This document shows positions 7,840 through 17,487 of a DNA stretch of 64,000 nt, in pieces. Each line of letters starts with the position of its first letter. Within the stretch, counting starts at the first letter, position 1. The DNA is from Amnibacterium flavum (lineage in GTDB: Bacteria > Actinomycetota > Actinomycetes > Actinomycetales > Microbacteriaceae). Made by a program: the position numbers and the translations under genes. The stretch lies in NCBI RefSeq assembly GCF_003097495.1, contig NZ_QEOP01000002.1:1054001-1118000 (forward strand). Direction: 5' to 3'. Under the pieces are notes generated by a model that did not search any database, was not told the origin of the DNA, and saw only the letters and a program-made list of their open reading frames with translations.

Positions 7840-8721
7840 ATGAAACGCATTCCATGGCTCGTGCGGCGCCGCGCCGACCGTGTTGTAGAACGCTGGACGT
7901 CGCTAGACGCAAACCCCGAGGCAGCCGACGAAGTGATCGAACGAGACATTCGCCGCTGGATCGGTCCCGCCGCCGACGAGCTTATGGACTACGCGCAGGA
8001 CCGGCCACTCCGGCAATACGTTGCCCTCGTGACGGCATTCAGCGGGACCGTTGTCATCGTCGTCTTCTGCCAGACGTTGATGGATAGCGGCCTTGGGGAG
8101 CACATCTGGTGGTTCGGAACGATAGTGGCGCTCGTGTTCTTCGGCCCTGCTACCCACCTCATCAAACCGCTGAAGACGTCGACCACTCGCGCACGCATCC
8201 GCAGCCATATTGGTCATGCGGCCACCACGGCTCTACTTCGTCGTCGGGCATTCGTAGTTAAGGCACCGACTCAACGGACCGAAGGCGTGAACGCCCGCGA
8301 AGCCGAGTTCCTTACAGCTGAATGGATGGCCCACCTCGGTGCGCCGGAGGCGCGAGTCACCCAGTATCGGCATGACGGCGGCATCGACGTTGTGACCCAT
8401 TGCTTCGCGGTTCAGGTGAAGAACCGAACCGACAAGGTGCCGGTGACCGTTATCCGCGAGATTCAGGGTGCGGCACAACGTGACAATAAGCTGCCCATGG
8501 TGTTCGCGGCGAGTCATTTCACCCGTCCCGCGAGGGCAGAGGCCCGCGAGATGGCGATCCCGCTGTTCATTTTCCGAGCGAAAGAAGGCCGGCTGGTGGC
8601 AGCCAACCCGCAAGCGCTCCACTACCTGCAGAACGGGTTGCATGTGCCACTCCCCGAGGCGCTCCGAGTCCGACCGCGAGTGGACAGTATCAACCGGCGT
8701 CCGGCTACTACGAGCGATTGA
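7840..8721 (+). CDS. Membrane-anchored Mrr-like restriction endonuclease
   Basis: A 293-residue protein. ATG 7840 follows a strong GGGAGAGGGGGA ribosome site. Residues about 59-80 and 88-106 form two transmembrane helices (VALVTAFSGTVVIVVF and IWWFGTIVALVFFG) joined by a very short loop, so both the N-terminal part and the nuclease face the cytoplasm. From about 150 there is an Mrr_cat-type PD-(D/E)XK nuclease: acidic residue in AREAEFL, Asp183 in HDGGIDVV, and Gln192/Lys194 in FAVQVKN, the D-QxK form used by Mrr, followed by a helix with REIQGAA and a strand MVFAASHFT. Family knowledge: Mrr enzymes cut methylated DNA; membrane-tethered forms are thought to act in abortive-type defence. The gene follows another nuclease gene in the same direction. 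Confidence 0.8.
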   Translation: MKRIPWLVRRRADRVVERWTSLDANPEAADEVIERDIRRWIGPAADELMDYAQDRPLRQYVALVTAFSGTVVIVVFCQTLMDSGLGEHIWWFGTIVALVFFGPATHLIKPLKTSTTRARIRSHIGHAATTALLRRRAFVVKAPTQRTEGVNAREAEFLTAEWMAHLGAPEARVTQYRHDGGIDVVTHCFAVQVKNRTDKVPVTVIREIQGAAQRDNKLPMVFAASHFTRPARAEAREMAIPLFIFRAKEGRLVAANPQALHYLQNGLHVPLPEALRVRPRVDSINRRPATTSD

Positions 8722-8835
8722 GGAGGGAGCAGCAGAGTCAGCCACGGCGATTCGCGGCCGAGCTAGGTCGTTGCATTCTCTGCGTGTAATGCATGCCGAG
8801 AAACCGAACGTTGGGCACAAGTAAGCGTGCCTCCT

Positions 8836-8856
8836 ATCGCTTCGCTCAACGGGCGG
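8836..8856. repeat. Single copy of the palindromic intergenic repeat
   Basis: One unit, ATCGCTTCGCTCAACGGGCGG, ends six bases before the stop codon of the leftward antiporter gene and lies between two convergent genes. It belongs to the same family as the clusters at 10521, 12191, 17488 and 19345. Confidence 0.75.
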
Positions 8857-8861
8857 CGGGG

Positions 8862-10448
8862 CTACTCGTCCTCCGAGGTCGCCCTCGACAGGCGAATCTC
8901 CTCCAGGTCGATGCGGGATTGGATGCGGCGCAGGATCGTGTCGTCGATCTCGTTGCTGTTGCGGAGTTTGATTACCGCTGAGCGCTTCACCGAGAGCAGG
9001 GCCAGGCGGAGCGGAGCTTCGCGGTCGACGTCGGCTGCCGCGCCCTGAGCCTCGGACTCCTCGCCGTCGTGCTCGAACTCCTCGAGTCGCCTCGTGTACT
9101 CCTGGTTCAGCAGGTCGCGCAGCTCGTCGGGCGCATTCAGACGTTCCGCCTCAGCCGGGAGGGCCTCGACCACCGCCTTGAGTGCTGTCACCTCAGCCAG
9201 CTTGAACTCAGCGGCCTCAGTCGGGTCGGGCGGCAGCTGACCGAAGCGGACGATCGCCGCCATCGTCGAACCCTGCACGATCAGGGTCACCAGGATGACG
9301 ATCGTCGTCACCGCGATGATCAGGTCGCGGCCCGGGAAAGCGTCGCCGTTCTCCAGCGTGGTCGGCAGAGCTAGCGCGGCAGCCAGCGACACCGCCCCGC
9401 GAAAGCCCGCCCACGCGATCGGCAACCGTTGGCGGGCACCCACGCGACGCAGACGCTGCGACGGACGCCGGTCGAGCACTCGAATGATGTACGGAGTCGT
9501 GTACCCCCACACGATCCGCACCAGGATCACCGCCAGAGTCACGAGTAGACCGAGGGCGAGCGCGACATCCCAATCACCGTCGATGTCCTCGACAACGGAG
9601 TGGAGTTGCAGGCCGACGAGCACGAACAAGGTGCAGTTCAGCAGAAAACTGGTCAGACCCCAGAACGAGTACGCCTGATTGCGCGCGCTCGCCATGATGA
9701 CCGTGGGCCCGAAGTGCCCGACGACCAGGCCGGTGGTCACGACGGCGACAACGCCCGACACATGCACGAGTTCAGCCGGCAGGTAGGCGAGGAACGGCGT
9801 CAGCACGCTGATCGTGTTGACGAGCAGGCGGCCCCGAACAAGCTTGCGCAGACCAATCGCGAGGAAGGCGATCGCGGCGCCGATCGCGATTCCGCCCGCA
9901 TAGGAGGCGACGAAGCGGAGGGTGCCCTCTCCGAAGTTGATGTCGCGCTCGAGCACCGCGGCCGCCACCGCAACCGAGTAGAGGGCGAGCGCGGTGCCGT
10001 CGTTGATGAGGCTCTCGGTGCGGAGGATGGTCTGGAATCGGCGGGGGAGTCGGCCGGCGACCGACGCCATCGCGGTCGCGTCGGTGGGTGCGACGATGGC
10101 GCCCAGCGCGATCGCGACGGACCAGGGGAGTCCGAACGCGTGCCCGATCAGCGCAACCACTCCGGCGGTGACGAGGACCAGCGGGATGGACTGGAGCAGG
10201 ATCACGCGCGCGTTGCGGCGGATCTCACGCCACGACGTGTTCAGCGCCTCCCAGTACAGGAGCGCGGGCAGGAAGAGGAGGAGCACGAGATCGGGTGGCA
10301 GCTCGACCTCGCTGAAGAGCGGGATGAAGCCGAGGATCCCGCCGAGGACCAGCAGCACGATGGGCGGGCTCACGTGGATGCGTTCCGCGATCCAGCCGCC
10401 GACCACGATCACGCTGCCGACGAGGACTGCAAGTTCTAAGCCGTTCAT
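8862..10448 (-). CDS. CPA1-family Na+/H+ antiporter
   Basis: A 528-residue membrane protein; ATG 10448 has GAGGGG eight bases upstream. About 12 hydrophobic helices fill residues 1-410, followed by a cytoplasmic tail of roughly 115 residues rich in Glu and Arg. CPA1/NhaP signatures seen: GGILGFIP, LFLPALLYWEALNTSWRE, the ion-binding APTDATAMASV and LINDGTALALY (the Asn-Asp pair), and FRGAVSLAAALALP. The family exchanges cytosolic Na+ or K+ for H+ and supports pH and salt tolerance. The tail may be regulatory. The gene is divergent from the polyphosphate kinase gene, with a repeat cluster occupying the shared upstream region, which is an unusual place for such repeats. Confidence 0.92.
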   Translation of the reverse strand: MNGLELAVLVGSVIVVGGWIAERIHVSPPIVLLVLGGILGFIPLFSEVELPPDLVLLLFLPALLYWEALNTSWREIRRNARVILLQSIPLVLVTAGVVALIGHAFGLPWSVAIALGAIVAPTDATAMASVAGRLPRRFQTILRTESLINDGTALALYSVAVAAAVLERDINFGEGTLRFVASYAGGIAIGAAIAFLAIGLRKLVRGRLLVNTISVLTPFLAYLPAELVHVSGVVAVVTTGLVVGHFGPTVIMASARNQAYSFWGLTSFLLNCTLFVLVGLQLHSVVEDIDGDWDVALALGLLVTLAVILVRIVWGYTTPYIIRVLDRRPSQRLRRVGARQRLPIAWAGFRGAVSLAAALALPTTLENGDAFPGRDLIIAVTTIVILVTLIVQGSTMAAIVRFGQLPPDPTEAAEFKLAEVTALKAVVEALPAEAERLNAPDELRDLLNQEYTRRLEEFEHDGEESEAQGAAADVDREAPLRLALLSVKRSAVIKLRNSNEIDDTILRRIQSRIDLEEIRLSRATSEDE

Positions 10449-10520
10449 GTGCGTCCCCTCGGCGGTTCGTATGTGCTTTCGGTGGGTCGAAATAGATGCT
10501 GGCACGGATGCGGGGGTTAT

Positions 10521-10770
10521 ACGTATCGCTTCGCTCAACGGGCGGGAGTGGGTCGAGGCCTTCGTATCGCTTCGCTCCATGGGCGGGCGGCGGCGGCTCG
10601 CTCTACGGGCGGGATCGAGGTTTAGTCCCTGCGTTTCGCTTCGCTCAACGGGCGGGCAGGCGGCGGCTCGCTCTACGGGCGGAGTCGAGGTCTAGCCCTT
10701 CGTTTCGCTTCGCTCTACGGGCGGGGTGGGTCCAGCCCTTCGTATCGCTTCGCTCAACGGGCGGGCGGGG
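10521..10770. repeat. Palindromic repeat cluster, divergent intergenic region
   Basis: The 354-base region between the antiporter (leftward) and PPK2 (rightward) holds about seven units, five full and two shortened, all in the same orientation: CGTATCGCTTCGCTCAACGGGCGG and close variants (CTCCATGGGCGG, CTCTACGGGCGG, GTTTCGCTTCGCTC). Spacing is irregular. Because both flanking genes start here, these copies lie in promoter or leader regions rather than behind genes. I saw no other feature in this gap. Confidence 0.85.
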
Positions 10771-10802
10771 GCGTGTGCAGGCCGCTTCGGTATGGTGCGG
10801 GG

Positions 10803-11627
10803 ATGTCTGAGACGAACAGGGTCGACTTCGGGTTCGAGCTCTCCGAGGTCGATCCCTCGAGCACTCCCGGATTCCATGGATCGAAGAAGGACGGCGAGAA
10901 GGCGCTCGCCGACGAAGCGAAAGAGCTGTCCGATCAGCAGGAGCGGCTCTTCGCGGCCAGCAAGGGCGGCAGCAAACGCAGCGTTCTGCTTGTGCTGCAG
11001 GCCATGGATACGGCGGGCAAGGGCGGGATCGTCCGTCACGTCGTGGGCCAGGTTGATCCGCAGGGCACCTCGCTGCACGCGTTCAAAGCGCCGACCGAGG
11101 AAGAACGCGCCCACGACTTCCTCTGGCGGGTCGAACGGCAGCTGCCTCAGCCGGGCATGATCGGGGTCTTCGACCGATCGCACTACGAGGATGTCCTGAT
11201 CGGTCGGGTGCGCCAACTCGCTCCGGCCGCAGTGATCGAGGAGCGGTACGAGCAGATCGTCGAATTCGAACGCCTGGTCGCCGAGAGCGGCACGGCGATC
11301 ATCAAGGTGATGCTGCACATCTCGCGCGAGGAGCAGGGCGAGCGCCTGCTGGAGCGGCTCGATCGCCCGGACAAGCACTGGAAGTTCAACCCGGGCGACA
11401 TCGATGAGCGCCAGTACTGGGATGCCTACATGGAGGCGTACCAGATCGCGTTGACCCGCACCTCGACCGAGCAGGCGCCCTGGCATGTGATCCCGGCGAA
11501 CCGCAAGTGGTACGCGCGGCTCGCGGTGCAGCGACTGCTGCGCGAGGCGCTGAAGGGGATCGACCCGCAGTGGCCCGCCGCCGACTTCGATGTCGATTTC
11601 GAGAAGGCGCGGCTCGCCGCGAGTTGA
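10803..11627 (+). CDS. ppk2: Polyphosphate kinase 2 family protein
   Basis: A 274-residue PPK2-family polyphosphate:nucleotide phosphotransferase. Seen: the Walker A-like LQAMDTAGKGG at about 65-75, the Walker B-like GVFDRSHYEDV with Asp124, the lid Arg region (KVMLHISREEQ, RLDRPDKHWKF), and WHVIPANRKWYARL near the C-terminus, all hallmarks of the family. The enzyme transfers phosphate between polyphosphate and ADP/GDP or AMP. Length fits single-domain PPK2. ATG 10803 is chosen; an earlier in-frame start at 10773 lies in the last repeat copy. The class (I, II or III) cannot be settled from motifs alone. Confidence 0.92.
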   Translation: MSETNRVDFGFELSEVDPSSTPGFHGSKKDGEKALADEAKELSDQQERLFAASKGGSKRSVLLVLQAMDTAGKGGIVRHVVGQVDPQGTSLHAFKAPTEEERAHDFLWRVERQLPQPGMIGVFDRSHYEDVLIGRVRQLAPAAVIEERYEQIVEFERLVAESGTAIIKVMLHISREEQGERLLERLDRPDKHWKFNPGDIDERQYWDAYMEAYQIALTRTSTEQAPWHVIPANRKWYARLAVQRLLREALKGIDPQWPAADFDVDFEKARLAAS

Positions 11628-11788
11628 CCCGACCGCTCCGCCGAGAGCGTGAGTGTGCTGCCAAGTCTGCGAAAGCGGTGCCGACGGGCCCGTCCTTCAG
11701 GCTGGGCTGATTCGATGCACGGGTCGGCCGTTCGTGCCGACCGAGGTCCGACCGCGAGCCGGGCCGAACGATCGAAGGAGATTCGTCC

Positions 11789-12187
11789 ATGACCGACATC
11801 ACGCTCACCCAGGCTCAGACAGTCGTCGCCGCCGCACTCGCCAAAGCCGAGGAAGCCGGCACACTCATGAACATCGCCGTCGTCGACGCCGGCGGCAACC
11901 TCAAGGCCTTCGCCCGCATGGATGGCGCGTGGCTCGGCAGCATCGACATCGCGCAGAAGAAGGCGCGCACCGCGCGGTTCTTCAACATGGAGTCCGGCGC
12001 CATCGGCGAGCTCTCGCAGCCGGGTGGGTCGCTGTTCAACATCGAGGTGTCCAACGGCGGGCTCATCACGTTCCCGGGTGGGATCCCGCTCGAGGTCGGC
12101 GGCGAGATCATCGGTGCGATCGGGGTCAGCGGCGACACCGTTGAGAACGACCGCGCGGTTGCCCTTGCGGGGACCGAGGCGCTGTAG
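11789..12187 (+). CDS. GlcG/HbpS-family protein
   Basis: A 132-residue cytosolic protein (no signal peptide) with the family's repeating alpha/beta pattern: [51 protein letters not shown], the [20 protein letters not shown] segment and [17 protein letters not shown] at the end. GlcG/HbpS proteins include haem-binding sensors and accessory subunits of diol or glycolate metabolism, but this stand-alone form has no defined role. The start has GAAGGAG nine bases upstream. It ends at a convergent region holding three repeat copies. Confidence 0.88.
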   Translation: MTDITLTQAQTVVAAALAKAEEAGTLMNIAVVDAGGNLKAFARMDGAWLGSIDIAQKKARTARFFNMESGAIGELSQPGGSLFNIEVSNGGLITFPGGIPLEVGGEIIGAIGVSGDTVENDRAVALAGTEAL

Positions 12188-12190
12188 CCC

Positions 12191-12410
12191 GACCCGCCCG
12201 CGGAGCCCGTCGAAGCGAAGGGGCCAGCCAACTCTCGGATGTCGAGTAGGCCGAAGCCCGTACCGAGACCAGCCAGCCCTGCGGCTGCCAAGGCCTCGAT
12301 ACGCGCTGGGGCGCTACTCGACCTCCGAAGCCCCATTCGCTTCGACGGGCTCAGCGGGCGGCCTTGCCCGGTCCCCGTTCGCTTCGACGGGCTCAGCGGG
12401 CGGGGCCTGG
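12191..12410. repeat. Palindromic repeat copies, convergent intergenic region
   Basis: Three units lie between the GlcG-like gene and the leftward ABC ATPase gene: one inverted copy near 12195 (CGCCCGCGGAGCCCGTCGAA) and two forward copies near 12337 and 12380 (CGCTTCGACGGGCTCAGCGG). The inverted copy faces the two forward ones, so long hairpins are possible. Both adjacent genes end here, so a transcription termination or mRNA-end role is plausible. Confidence 0.8.
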
Positions 12411-13229
12411 TCAGTCGAGGGGGCGGAGGAGGCGGTTCAGGAACTCGCGCGTCCGGGGTTCGCGCGGGGCGGTGAAGAGGTCGGCCGGGGCGCCGCGTTC
12501 GACGACGACGCCGCCGTCGAGGAAGGCGACCTCGTCGGCCACCTCACGGGCGAACGAAAGCTCATGAGTGACGACCACCATAGTCCAGTCCTCGTGGGCC
12601 AGTTCGGACATGATCGAGAGCACGTCGCCGACGATCTCCGGATCGAGGGCCGACGTGGGCTCGTCGAACAGCAGCAGCTTCGGCTTCAGCGCCAGGGCGC
12701 GCACGATACCGACTCGCTGCTGCTGACCGCCGGACAGCTGGAAGGGGTAGACATCGCGCTTCGACTCGAGACCGACACGAGCGAGAAGCGCCTCGGCATC
12801 GGCGATCGCCGCATCACGGGGCCGGCGCTGCACGACGACGGGTCCCTCGATCACGTTCTCGAGGACGGTCTTGTGCGGGAACAGGTTGTAGTGCTGGAAG
12901 ACCATGCCCGACGCGTCGCGCAGCCGGGCGCGTTCTGCCGCTCGGGCCCGCGGGGCAACATCGGCCCCGAAGTCGACGCGGTCGCCGTCGAGTTCGATCA
13001 CCCCGGAGTCGGGCGGGGTAAGAGCGTTGAGAGAGCGCAGCACGGTGGTCTTGCCGGATCCGGATGGCCCGATGAGCACGAGCACCTTGCCGCGCCGCAC
13101 CTGCAGGTCGACGCCCTTCAGCACCTCGAGCTCGCCGAACGCCTTGCGCAGGCCGGTCGCCCGCAGCAGCGGGACACCGGTGCCGCCGGTGGAACCCGGA
13201 ACGGACGGCCGATCAGGTGTGAGCGACAT
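12411..13229 (-). CDS. Polar amino-acid ABC transporter, ATP-binding subunit
   Basis: A 272-residue ABC ATPase of the GlnQ/HisP/TcyC group. Seen: Walker A GPSGSGKTT at about 54-62, Q-loop SGMVFQHYNLFPHKTV, signature LSGGQQQRVGIVRAL, Walker B LLLFDEPTSALDPE and the switch His in VVVTHELSFARE. About 20 residues rich in Pro/Gly/Thr precede the domain. It overlaps the permease gene by 17 bases, and the binding protein lies further upstream, so the three genes form one leftward unit. It powers uptake of an amino acid, probably cystine to judge from the binding protein. Confidence 0.92.
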   Translation of the reverse strand: MSLTPDRPSVPGSTGGTGVPLLRATGLRKAFGELEVLKGVDLQVRRGKVLVLIGPSGSGKTTVLRSLNALTPPDSGVIELDGDRVDFGADVAPRARAAERARLRDASGMVFQHYNLFPHKTVLENVIEGPVVVQRRPRDAAIADAEALLARVGLESKRDVYPFQLSGGQQQRVGIVRALALKPKLLLFDEPTSALDPEIVGDVLSIMSELAHEDWTMVVVTHELSFAREVADEVAFLDGGVVVERGAPADLFTAPREPRTREFLNRLLRPLD

Positions 13230-13875
13230 AGCGATCCAGTCTCTTCTCGAGCCGACCCTGGACGGCGGACAGGCCGAGGCAGATCACCCAGTACACGACG
13301 GCGGCCTCGATGTAGAGCAGCATGAACTCCTGGCTGAACGCCGCGATCTTCTGCGCCTCGCGGAACAGCTCGGTCACCAGGATGAGCGACGCGAGCGAGG
13401 TGTCCTTCACGAGGCTGATGAACGTGTTCGACAGCGGCGGCACCGACACCCGGGCGGCCTGCGGGAGGATGATCCGCCGCAGCGTGAGCGACCTGGACAT
13501 GCTGACCGTGTAACCGGCCTCCCACTGTCCGGCGGGCACCGAAAGGATTGCGGCCCGGATGATCTCGGCCCCGTATCCGCCGACGTTGATCGAGAACGCG
13601 ATGACGGCACTCGGCCAGGGCGGGATCGTCAGACCGAGCGACGGAAGACCGTAGAAGATCACGAACAGCTGGACGAGCAGGGGAGTGCCGCGCACGACCG
13701 AGATCACGAACCGGGCGGCGGCGGAGAGCACCCGCACCTTCGAGATGCGGGCGAGCGCGATGCCGAGCGCGAGAACGAGACCTAGCGCGAACGAGATCAG
13801 CGCGAGCGGGACGGTACCGAGTACCGCCCCGCGCACGATGGGCCCGAGCGAATCCCAGGCGAGCTGCCAGTCCAT
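13213..13875 (-). CDS. Polar amino-acid ABC transporter, permease
   Basis: A 220-residue HisM/TcyB-type permease with about five transmembrane helices (for example GTVPLALISFALGLVLALGI and YIEAAVVYWVICLGLSAVQ). The coupling loop motif EAGYTVSMSRSLTLRRIILPQA matches the EAA loop that docks on the ATPase. The segment RGTPLLVQLFVIFYGLP is typical of polar amino-acid permeases. One permease gene is present, so it would act as a homodimer. It overlaps the ATPase and lies 21 bases after the binding-protein gene. Confidence 0.92.
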   Translation of the reverse strand: MDWQLAWDSLGPIVRGAVLGTVPLALISFALGLVLALGIALARISKVRVLSAAARFVISVVRGTPLLVQLFVIFYGLPSLGLTIPPWPSAVIAFSINVGGYGAEIIRAAILSVPAGQWEAGYTVSMSRSLTLRRIILPQAARVSVPPLSNTFISLVKDTSLASLILVTELFREAQKIAAFSQEFMLLYIEAAVVYWVICLGLSAVQGRLEKRLDRYVAHT

Positions 13876-13896
13876 GACCGAAGGCTAGACGCCGAT

Positions 13897-14733
13897 CTAC
13901 TCGCTGACGTCCTCGCCGAAGTACTTGTCGCTGATCTCGGCGAGGGTGCCGTCGGCGCGAAGCTCGTCGAGGGCCGCGTTGATCGCGTCGACCAGGTCGT
14001 CGCTGCCCTTGCGCAGTGCGAACGCGTTCGTCGAGACGTCGTCGCTCTCCGCCGCGATCTTGAGACCGTCGGTGTCGCCGTTCTTCTTCGCGTCGAGGAA
14101 GGTCAGCTCGTCGTTGACGGTCGCGTCGACTCGTCCCTGCTTCACGAGCTCGACGGCCTGGGCCCAGCCCTCGACGGGCTCGACGGTGGCGCCGGCGCCC
14201 TCCGCGATGTCGTACCAGTTGCTGGTCAGCGACTGCGCGGTGGTCTTGCCGGCGAGGTCGTCGAACGAGGCGATCGCGCTGCCCTCGGGGACGATGAGGA
14301 CGCCGGGCGAGATGGTGTACGGCTCACTGAAGTCGTACTTGGCAGTGCGCTCGTCGTTGATCGACACCTGGTTCGCGATCAAGTCGAAGCGCCCCGCCTC
14401 GAGACCTGCGAAGATCGCGTCCCACTGGGTCTCCTGGAACTCGACGTCGACACCGAGCTTGTCGGCGACGGCGGTGATGATCTCGACGTCGTAGCCGGTG
14501 AGGTCGCCCGATCCGTCTTCGTGGTAGCTGAACGGGCGGTAGGTGCCCTCGGTGGCGACGACGAGCTTGCCGGCGTCCTTCACCTCCTGCAGGCTCAGGC
14601 CGTTGCTGGACCCTGCGGCGGAGTCGTCGCCCGAGTCGGTGCCGTCGGCTGGTCCGCCCGCGCAGCCGGCGAGGACGAGGGCCGCCGCTGTTGCGGCGAA
14701 GAGGGCGGAAAGAGTGCGTGTCTTGTGGAGCAT
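13897..14733 (-). CDS. Amino-acid (cystine-type) ABC transporter, binding lipoprotein
   Basis: A 278-residue lipoprotein: signal peptide with lipobox LAGC, Cys24 as lipidation site, then a low-complexity Asp/Ser/Gly linker. The mature part is an SBP_bac_3 domain: LVVATEGTYRPFSYHEDGSG, LTGYDVEIITAVADKLGV, WDAIFAGLEAGRFDLIANQV and YDFSEPYTISPG. The TEGTYxPFS and IANQVSINDER pattern is like TcyA/TcyJ cystine-binding proteins, so cystine is the likeliest ligand, though other polar amino acids are possible. First gene of the leftward transporter unit; its ATG is preceded by GGAAG and a promoter should lie in the 219-base gap to the divergent DUF2510 gene, but I could not pick one with confidence. 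Confidence 0.9.
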   Translation of the reverse strand: MLHKTRTLSALFAATAAALVLAGCAGGPADGTDSGDDSAAGSSNGLSLQEVKDAGKLVVATEGTYRPFSYHEDGSGDLTGYDVEIITAVADKLGVDVEFQETQWDAIFAGLEAGRFDLIANQVSINDERTAKYDFSEPYTISPGVLIVPEGSAIASFDDLAGKTTAQSLTSNWYDIAEGAGATVEPVEGWAQAVELVKQGRVDATVNDELTFLDAKKNGDTDGLKIAAESDDVSTNAFALRKGSDDLVDAINAALDELRADGTLAEISDKYFGEDVSE

Positions 14734-14952
14734 GGGATCTTCCTGGTGCGGTGGAGCGGGTGCTGTGTCGAGACGCCCGGTTCGGCGCCCGGATCAGGCT
14801 AGGCGAGAAGTCGTTGACCCATCCCCATATGACGGCGCATGACAGCGGACTCGAAGCGAGAGCGGCGTGGCGACGAAGCCACGGCGTGTCGAACAGCCCC
14901 GGGTAGCGGGCGGAGGGCCATGCTCATCGCAACTGGTCCATTAGAGGAGCTC

Positions 14953-15849
14953 ATGGCCGAGCCCGGTTGGTACGACGACCCCCGAGACGCGCGTGCCATC
15001 CGGTGGTGGGACGGCGAGCGGTGGTCTCTGCATACGGCTCCGAAGCCCCCGCGAGCTGCGCCTCCGACCGCCGCTTCGGCGGCGGTGGCGTCGCCTTCGC
15101 CCGCGCCGCGGGCCGAGAACCCGACCCCGGCGTCGCCTCAGCACGACATCTACGCGCGACAGACCGTCGCCGTGGCGACTCCGGCGGCCGGCTCCCCGGG
15201 GCTGCGACGCGCGAGCGGACTCTCCCGGCGGAACCTGATCCTCCTCGTGGCTCTCGCGGTGCTCGTCCTCATCGTGGGTGTCACCGGGCTCGCGAATGCG
15301 GCATCGTCGCTCGGTGGGCAGCCGAGGGGCATCGCCGCCGTGCCGCTGGAAACCGCCAAGCCCACCCCGTCGCCGACACCGACGGGTCCGAAGATCACCT
15401 ATCAGACGGCCACCGAAACCGCCGTCGTCCCGTTCAACCGGCTCAGTCAGGACGACCCGAGCCGCGACTCGGGGACAACCGCCATCGTGGTCCCCGGGGT
15501 CGACGGAACACTCACCCGGACCTTCCGCGTCACTCTCGAAGACGGCGTCGAGGTGAAACGGGAACTGACGGGGGAGTCCGTGACTCTGGCACCCATCGAC
15601 GAGGTCACCGCCGTCGGCACCTATGTGGCTCCGCCTCCGCCTCCCGCGCCGGTGGCCGCGGCGCCCGAACCGCAGGGCGGCGGATGCGATCCGAACTATG
15701 CGGACGGTTGCGTTCCGGTATCCAGCGACGTGGACTGCGCCGGTGGCAGTGGCGACGGACCCGCCTACTTCTCCGGCACGGCGCGGGTCGTCGGATCCGA
15801 CATCTACGACCTCGACCGAGACGGCAACGGCATCGCCTGTCAGAGCTGA
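14953..15849 (+). CDS. DUF2510-TM-G5-excalibur surface protein
   Basis: A 298-residue membrane-anchored protein. ATG 14953 is preceded by AGAGGAG, so the longer frame from 14839 is rejected. Domains in order: DUF2510 at 3-28 (EPGWYDDP, WWDGERW), a Pro/Ala-rich linker, one transmembrane helix at about 93-116, a Pro/Thr spacer, a G5-like domain at about 150-222 (FRVTLEDGVEVKRELTGE), a Pro-rich hinge, and an excalibur domain from about 245 with four Cys and the Ca-binding-like end DLDRDGNGIACQS. G5 domains bind amino sugars of the wall and excalibur domains are extracellular in Gram-positives, so this protein probably links membrane and cell wall. Exact function unknown. Confidence 0.85.
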   Translation: MAEPGWYDDPRDARAIRWWDGERWSLHTAPKPPRAAPPTAASAAVASPSPAPRAENPTPASPQHDIYARQTVAVATPAAGSPGLRRASGLSRRNLILLVALAVLVLIVGVTGLANAASSLGGQPRGIAAVPLETAKPTPSPTPTGPKITYQTATETAVVPFNRLSQDDPSRDSGTTAIVVPGVDGTLTRTFRVTLEDGVEVKRELTGESVTLAPIDEVTAVGTYVAPPPPPAPVAAAPEPQGGGCDPNYADGCVPVSSDVDCAGGSGDGPAYFSGTARVVGSDIYDLDRDGNGIACQS

Positions 15850-15917
15850 CCGAGGTTCCGGCCGGTCGGAGGGCATCCGGCGCACCTGACGTCGGTGCCG
15901 TCTGGAATCCTGGTGGC

Positions 15918-17483
<1,566 letters not shown>

Positions 17484-17487
17484 GCCG

